From CAXBES01 sp963974915 (GTDB lineage: Bacteria > Bacteroidota > Bacteroidia > Flavobacteriales > Flavobacteriaceae), in contig CAXBES010000001.1 in assembly GCA_963974915.1 (NCBI GenBank), positions 248,001-312,000 of the forward strand: a stretch of 64,000 bases of DNA. The letters run 5' to 3'. Positions 59,929 through 64,000 of this stretch are shown here, piece after piece (the first letter of the stretch is position 1; every line of letters begins with the position of its first letter). The translations under genes and the position numbers were made by a program. Below the pieces are notes generated by a model. The model searched no databases, was not told the origin of the DNA, and was given only the letters and a program-made list of their open reading frames with translations.

Positions 59929-62622
59929 TTAGAACAACATTGTTTGTCCTTCACCATCGATGGGGGGTTCTTCTTCGTTATTAGAATTCTTGTCCTTCCC
60001 TTCGGTAGATTGATTAGAAGCCTCATCAGTTCCTACTGCTTCCTCATCCACTACGTCCATTTCTTCAACCGGAGCGGGACTCGGTTCCTCAAACGGAATA
60101 GATTCTAAAGCATTTATCTCTAACACCTTGTCTTTTGTTAGTTGATTTCCCATTGCCGAAATCCCTTTAACCGAGATAAACTCCTCCAGATTCACTTCCA
60201 TGTTTTCCTGCCTATCCTTGCCTCTGCTTTTAGCAAAAACAACCTCAGCCATTGGTTTAAAATCGGTAAAAACACGTTCCAGATAAGATTTTGGATGATC
60301 TGTAATAATCGTTTCCTCCTTATCGGGATTTTCTATTAAAAATCGTTTAACATAGAATAACTCTTTCTCTCCTTCCCAGTATATAGCAGAAATTGGCTTC
60401 TTAGGATTCCATTTTTCCAGAACGATCACGTCATCATCAAAGCGCAAGGTCATCTCTGGGATAACGGTTTTCACCAATCCCTTCTGATTAATGATCAACA
60501 AACGATCTTCCTTGGTAAATTCTCCTAACAATTCGCCCCTTTCATCAACGTTTAGTCTTTGCACCGTTTCATCAAACCAAATTTTTCGAGGCTTGAGAGT
60601 AGACAACCCCTTTTCTTTGAGTTCAATACGTTTCACAGTGTACTTCGTAACAATATTTCCTTTCGAAGTTCGTCCTTTTACTAGCTGATCTGCAAAATCT
60701 AAATCGAATTTCAATTTTTTAATACTTCCACTCTGACGCAAAAATACGGTCACCACTTCTGCTTCTCCATTTGGATTAGCCGTGAAATACAGCACCTTAG
60801 AGCCTTTGCTACCGTTAGTAAGGTCGTATTCTTTGTCACGCGTCATACTAGTTACAGCAAAACGCTTTACGTAGGTAGCACCCCTGGTCCCATCTCTATA
60901 GATCATATTATAGATGGTACGTTTGTCTTTTTTCTTAAAAACCGCCACATGCAAAACACCTTTACCTATAAAAGTCTTGCTGTCAACCTTGGTCACCATC
61001 ATTTTACCCTCTTCGGTAAAGACGATGATATCATCTATATCACTACAATCGGTAACATATTCGTCTCTTCGTAAACTAGTTCCAATAAACCCTTCTTCTC
61101 TATTCACATAGAGTTTTGTGTTTCGGATCACTACCTTGGTAGCTTCAATATCATCAAAAACCCTGATCTCTGTTTTTCGTTCTTTACCGTCGCCATAATC
61201 TTTCTTGAGTCGCTTAAAATAATCAATTGCGTATGCGATAAGATTGTTTAAGTGATGCTTTACCTGAGCAATGCTATCTTCTAAAGCATCAATCTTTTGC
61301 TGCGCTTTATCAATATCAAATTTTGAAATTCTTTTAATTCTAATTTCAGTGAGACGAACAATATCTTCTTCCGTAACCTTACGCTTTAAATGTTTGATAT
61401 GCGGCTGCAAACCTTTATCGATCGCCTTGATCACTCCTTCCCATGTTTCTTCCTCCTCAATGTCCCGATAGATTCGGTTTTCAATAAAAATTCTCTCGAG
61501 TGAAGCAAAGTGCCATTGTTCCTCCAGTTCAGATAATTGGATCTCCAACTCACTCTTTAACAATTCTACAGTGCGATCTGTTGAACGTCGTAACATTTCA
61601 GAAACACCTATAAAAAGCGGCTTATTATCTTCAATCACACATCCTAAAGGCGAAATTGACGTCTCGCAATTAGTAAAAGCATATAACGCATCGATTGTTT
61701 TATCGGGAGAAATTCCGCTGGGTATATGAATTAAGATCTCAACATCGGCAGCCGTATTATCTTCGATCTTCTTTATTTTGATCTTCCCTTTGTCGTTTGC
61801 TTTCAGAATTGAATCTATTAAAGACGATGTATTTGTTCCGAAGGGAATTTCGGTGATCATTAAAGTATTTTTATCGTGCTGAAGTATTCGCGCTCTGCTC
61901 CTAATCTTTCCCCCACGTAGCCCATCGTTATAATTGGTGGCATCCATGATACCGCCCGTAGGGAAATCTGGCAAGATCGTAAATCTCTTATTTTGAAGAT
62001 GTTTTATAGAGGCATCTATCAATTCGATAAAATTATGAGGAAGGATTTTTGTCGACAATCCTACTGCAATTCCTTCTGCACCCTGCGCCAGAAGCATAGG
62101 AAACATCACCGGAAGATTAATAGGCTCTTTCTTTCTTCCATCGTATGACGCCTGCCATTCGGTGATCTTCGGATTGTAAACCACATCGAGCGCAAATTTA
62201 GATAATCTCGCTTCAATATATCTTGAAGCAGCGGCACGGTCACCGGTTAAAATATTTCCCCAGTTTCCCTGTGTATCTATCAATAAATCCTTTTGACCTA
62301 TCTGCACCATAGCATCTGCGATACTGGCGTCACCATGAGGGTGATACTGCATGGTATGTCCTACAATATTCGCTACTTTATTGTAGCGTCCGTCGTCAAG
62401 ATCCTTTAATGAATGCATAATACGGCGTTGTACAGGCTTAAAACCATCTTCGATTGCCGGTACAGCCCTTTCCAGGATCACATACGATGCGTAATCTAAA
62501 AACCAGTCACGATACATCCCGGTTACCTTGGTAATAGTGTCACCGGAGGTATCCTCATTCTCCCCAAGATAATCCGGGGTTTGGTTTAATTCTTCTTCGT
62601 TTGGATTAGTATCTTCACTCAT
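59929..62622 (-). CDS. parC: DNA topoisomerase IV subunit A
   Basis: 897 residues. The breakage-reunion domain starts after about 30 residues: ASYVILERAVPAIEDGFKPVQRRI, and the active-site Tyr in DRAAASRYIEARLSKFA. The C-terminal domain from about 520 has beta-pinwheel repeats (DDIIVFTEEGKMMVTKVDSKTF, GEAEVVTVFL). The tail is acidic (EEMDVVDEEAVGTDEA). Bacteroidota topoisomerase IV is often annotated as gyrase A; the C-terminal domain lacks a clear GyrA box (QRRGGRG), which favours ParC. Its ATG overlaps the parE stop by one base (TAATG). Confidence 0.93.
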   Translation of the reverse strand: MSEDTNPNEEELNQTPDYLGENEDTSGDTITKVTGMYRDWFLDYASYVILERAVPAIEDGFKPVQRRIMHSLKDLDDGRYNKVANIVGHTMQYHPHGDASIADAMVQIGQKDLLIDTQGNWGNILTGDRAAASRYIEARLSKFALDVVYNPKITEWQASYDGRKKEPINLPVMFPMLLAQGAEGIAVGLSTKILPHNFIELIDASIKHLQNKRFTILPDFPTGGIMDATNYNDGLRGGKIRSRARILQHDKNTLMITEIPFGTNTSSLIDSILKANDKGKIKIKKIEDNTAADVEILIHIPSGISPDKTIDALYAFTNCETSISPLGCVIEDNKPLFIGVSEMLRRSTDRTVELLKSELEIQLSELEEQWHFASLERIFIENRIYRDIEEEETWEGVIKAIDKGLQPHIKHLKRKVTEEDIVRLTEIRIKRISKFDIDKAQQKIDALEDSIAQVKHHLNNLIAYAIDYFKRLKKDYGDGKERKTEIRVFDDIEATKVVIRNTKLYVNREEGFIGTSLRRDEYVTDCSDIDDIIVFTEEGKMMVTKVDSKTFIGKGVLHVAVFKKKDKRTIYNMIYRDGTRGATYVKRFAVTSMTRDKEYDLTNGSKGSKVLYFTANPNGEAEVVTVFLRQSGSIKKLKFDLDFADQLVKGRTSKGNIVTKYTVKRIELKEKGLSTLKPRKIWFDETVQRLNVDERGELLGEFTKEDRLLIINQKGLVKTVIPEMTLRFDDDVIVLEKWNPKKPISAIYWEGEKELFYVKRFLIENPDKEETIITDHPKSYLERVFTDFKPMAEVVFAKSRGKDRQENMEVNLEEFISVKGISAMGNQLTKDKVLEINALESIPFEEPSPAPVEEMDVVDEEAVGTDEASNQSTEGKDKNSNNEEEPPIDGEGQTMLF

Positions 62623-64000
62623 TATTCGTCTACTTTATCCAATTCAACTTTCAAATTATTTATAATGAATTCTTGTCGGTCGGGTGTATTCTTTCCCATA
62701 TAAAACGACAATAGTTCTTCTATACTCATAGCTTTATCCAACATTACCGGATCTAAACGAATATCGGCTCCAATAAAATGCACAAATTCGTCTGGAGAGA
62801 TCTCTCCAAGCCCCTTAAACCTTGTGATCTCAGGCTTAGGCTTTAACTTTTCCATAGCCTCTTTCCTTTCTTCTTCGGAATAACAGTAGATAGTTTCTTT
62901 TTTATTTCGAACCCGAAACAAGGGTGTTTGTAGAATATACAGATGTCCCTCCTTAATTAATTCGGGAAAGAACTGAAGGAAGAACGTGATCAACAGCAAC
63001 CTAATGTGCATACCATCTACATCGGCATCGGTAGCGATCACTATATTGTTATACCGAAGATCTTCCATCGACTCTTCAATATTTAAAGCCGCTTGCAGTA
63101 GATTAAACTCTTCGTTCTCGTACACTATCTTTTTAGACAGTCCGTAGCTGTTTAATGGTTTCCCCTTTAAACTGAACACGGCTTGAGTATTCACATCCCT
63201 ACTTTTGGTAATACTTCCACTCGCACTATCACCCTCGGTTATAAACAGCGTAGACTCTAAATTTCTTTCTTTTTTGGTATCACCGAGATGAATTCTACAA
63301 TCTCTTAATTTCTTATTGTGTAGGTTGGCTTTTTTTGCTCTGTCTTTAGCAAGTTTTCTAATTCCCGAAAGTTCTTTTCGTTCACGTTCGGCCTGCATGA
63401 TCTTACGCTGCAACTTTTCGGCAGTTTCGGGATTCTTATGAAGGTAATTATCGAGTTGCGTCTTTATAAAATCGTTGATATAGGTTCTAACGGTAGGCAA
63501 ATCTCCGCCCATATCTGTAGAACCGAGTTTTGTTTTTGTCTGACTCTCAAATACAGGCTCCATCACTTTAATACTAATAGCAGAGACAATAGATTTCCGA
63601 ATATCGCTTGCTTCATAGTTCTTTCCGTAGAACTCTCTAATAGTCTTAACCAGACTTTCTCTAAATGCAGCTTGATGCGTTCCACCCTGAGTGGTATTCT
63701 GTCCGTTCACAAAACTGTGATACTCTTCACTGTATTGGGTTTTACTATGAGTAATTGCAACCTCGATATCATCCCCTCGTAAGTGAATAACCGGGTACAA
63801 CATATCCTCCTTAGACATATTGTCTTCGAGTAGATCCTTAAGTCCGTTCTCCGAAAAATACTTCTCCCCGTTAAAATCTATGGTTAGTCCAGGATTGAGG
63901 TACACGTAATTTTTAAGCATTTTCGCTACATATTCTGTGCGATACTTATAATTTTTAAATATGCTCTCATCCGGAATAAAGGTTACTTTTGTTCCTTTTC
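62622..64000 (-). CDS. parE: DNA topoisomerase IV subunit B, 5' end outside the window
   Basis: The frame is open to the right edge, so the ATP-binding N-terminus is beyond the window. About 458 residues are visible, starting in the GTKVTFIPDESIF strand of the ATPase domain. The transducer domain and TOPRIM motifs follow: LFITEGDSASGSITKSRDVNTQAVF with the metal-binding Glu, and VIATDADVDGMHIRLLLITFF with the DxD pair. An internal Met at 63920 is not the true start. Partner of parC and overlapping it by one base. Confidence 0.92.
   Translation of the reverse strand, partial: KGTKVTFIPDESIFKNYKYRTEYVAKMLKNYVYLNPGLTIDFNGEKYFSENGLKDLLEDNMSKEDMLYPVIHLRGDDIEVAITHSKTQYSEEYHSFVNGQNTTQGGTHQAAFRESLVKTIREFYGKNYEASDIRKSIVSAISIKVMEPVFESQTKTKLGSTDMGGDLPTVRTYINDFIKTQLDNYLHKNPETAEKLQRKIMQAERERKELSGIRKLAKDRAKKANLHNKKLRDCRIHLGDTKKERNLESTLFITEGDSASGSITKSRDVNTQAVFSLKGKPLNSYGLSKKIVYENEEFNLLQAALNIEESMEDLRYNNIVIATDADVDGMHIRLLLITFFLQFFPELIKEGHLYILQTPLFRVRNKKETIYCYSEEERKEAMEKLKPKPEITRFKGLGEISPDEFVHFIGADIRLDPVMLDKAMSIEELLSFYMGKNTPDRQEFIINNLKVELDKVDE

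Noticed and set aside
1..64000. CRISPR arrays, insertion sequences, prophage, tRNA or rRNA genes
   Set aside because: None was seen: no regularly spaced direct repeats, transposase or integrase motifs, or cloverleaf-like stretches.

Overview
This window looks like core chromosome of a marine-type member of the Flavobacteriaceae (phylum Bacteroidota). The evidence is AT-rich DNA, a fused lpxC-fabZ gene, a PorX-type response regulator/PglZ protein, fused hisB and hisIE, and many genes preceded by the Bacteroidota -7 promoter element TAnnTTTG rather than a sigma-70 -10 box. I see no rRNA, tRNA, CRISPR array, insertion sequence, prophage or integrase. Both ends cut genes: a small conserved protein at the left edge and topoisomerase IV subunit B at the right edge.

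Layout. 1-8.4 kb: SDR reductase, VanX-like D-Ala-D-Ala dipeptidase, a MscS channel with a two-domain M16 protease lipoprotein, then a forward cluster of DUF3817 protein, second MscS-type channel and membrane-anchored EEP-family hydrolase. 8.4-19.8 kb: acyl-CoA thioesterase/DUF72 pair, a secreted outer-membrane-associated protein and a 1029-residue BNR-repeat protein, aldehyde dehydrogenase, a small unknown, a SatD-like/DUF3307 pair with a striking cluster of inverted repeats upstream, a DUF2461 protein and CorA. 19.8-26.95 kb: a complete histidine operon, hisG-D-C-B-H-A-F-IE, preceded by a leader peptide (MNNLNLHHNHILLFALAR) and a terminator hairpin, i.e. a ribosome-mediated attenuator. 27-34 kb: an OmpA-domain protein, a membrane-anchored helix-hairpin-helix protein, a sodium/solute symporter, and the fabG/vWA-like/SPFH cluster. 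34.2-41.7 kb: sucD, then an envelope cluster read leftward (HD phosphohydrolase, lpxD, lpxC-fabZ, lpxA, efp, a second lpxD-like gene, an NTF2-like gene). 41.8-51.1 kb: porX, tsaE, a tiny lipoprotein overlapping a membrane protein, alanine dehydrogenase, a TPR-membrane-AraC hybrid regulator, proline dehydrogenase, aroB. 51-64 kb: DJ-1/PfpI protein, DinB-like protein, Lrp/AsnC regulator, an M14-like carboxypeptidase divergent from an XRE regulator with palindromic operators between them, a lipoprotein, TerC, a 947-residue orphan protein with a glycine-zipper segment, mscL, parC and parE.

Most genes are housekeeping: histidine and shikimate synthesis, lipid A synthesis, DNA topology, amino-acid catabolism (ald, putA) and envelope tension release (two MscS-type channels plus MscL). 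The parts least explained by known biology are the 947-residue orphan at 56.6-59.5 kb, the SatD-like module with its operator array, and the XRE/M14 divergent pair. The best-supported new regulatory reading is the his attenuator. I did not find a clearly new multi-gene defence or mobile system.
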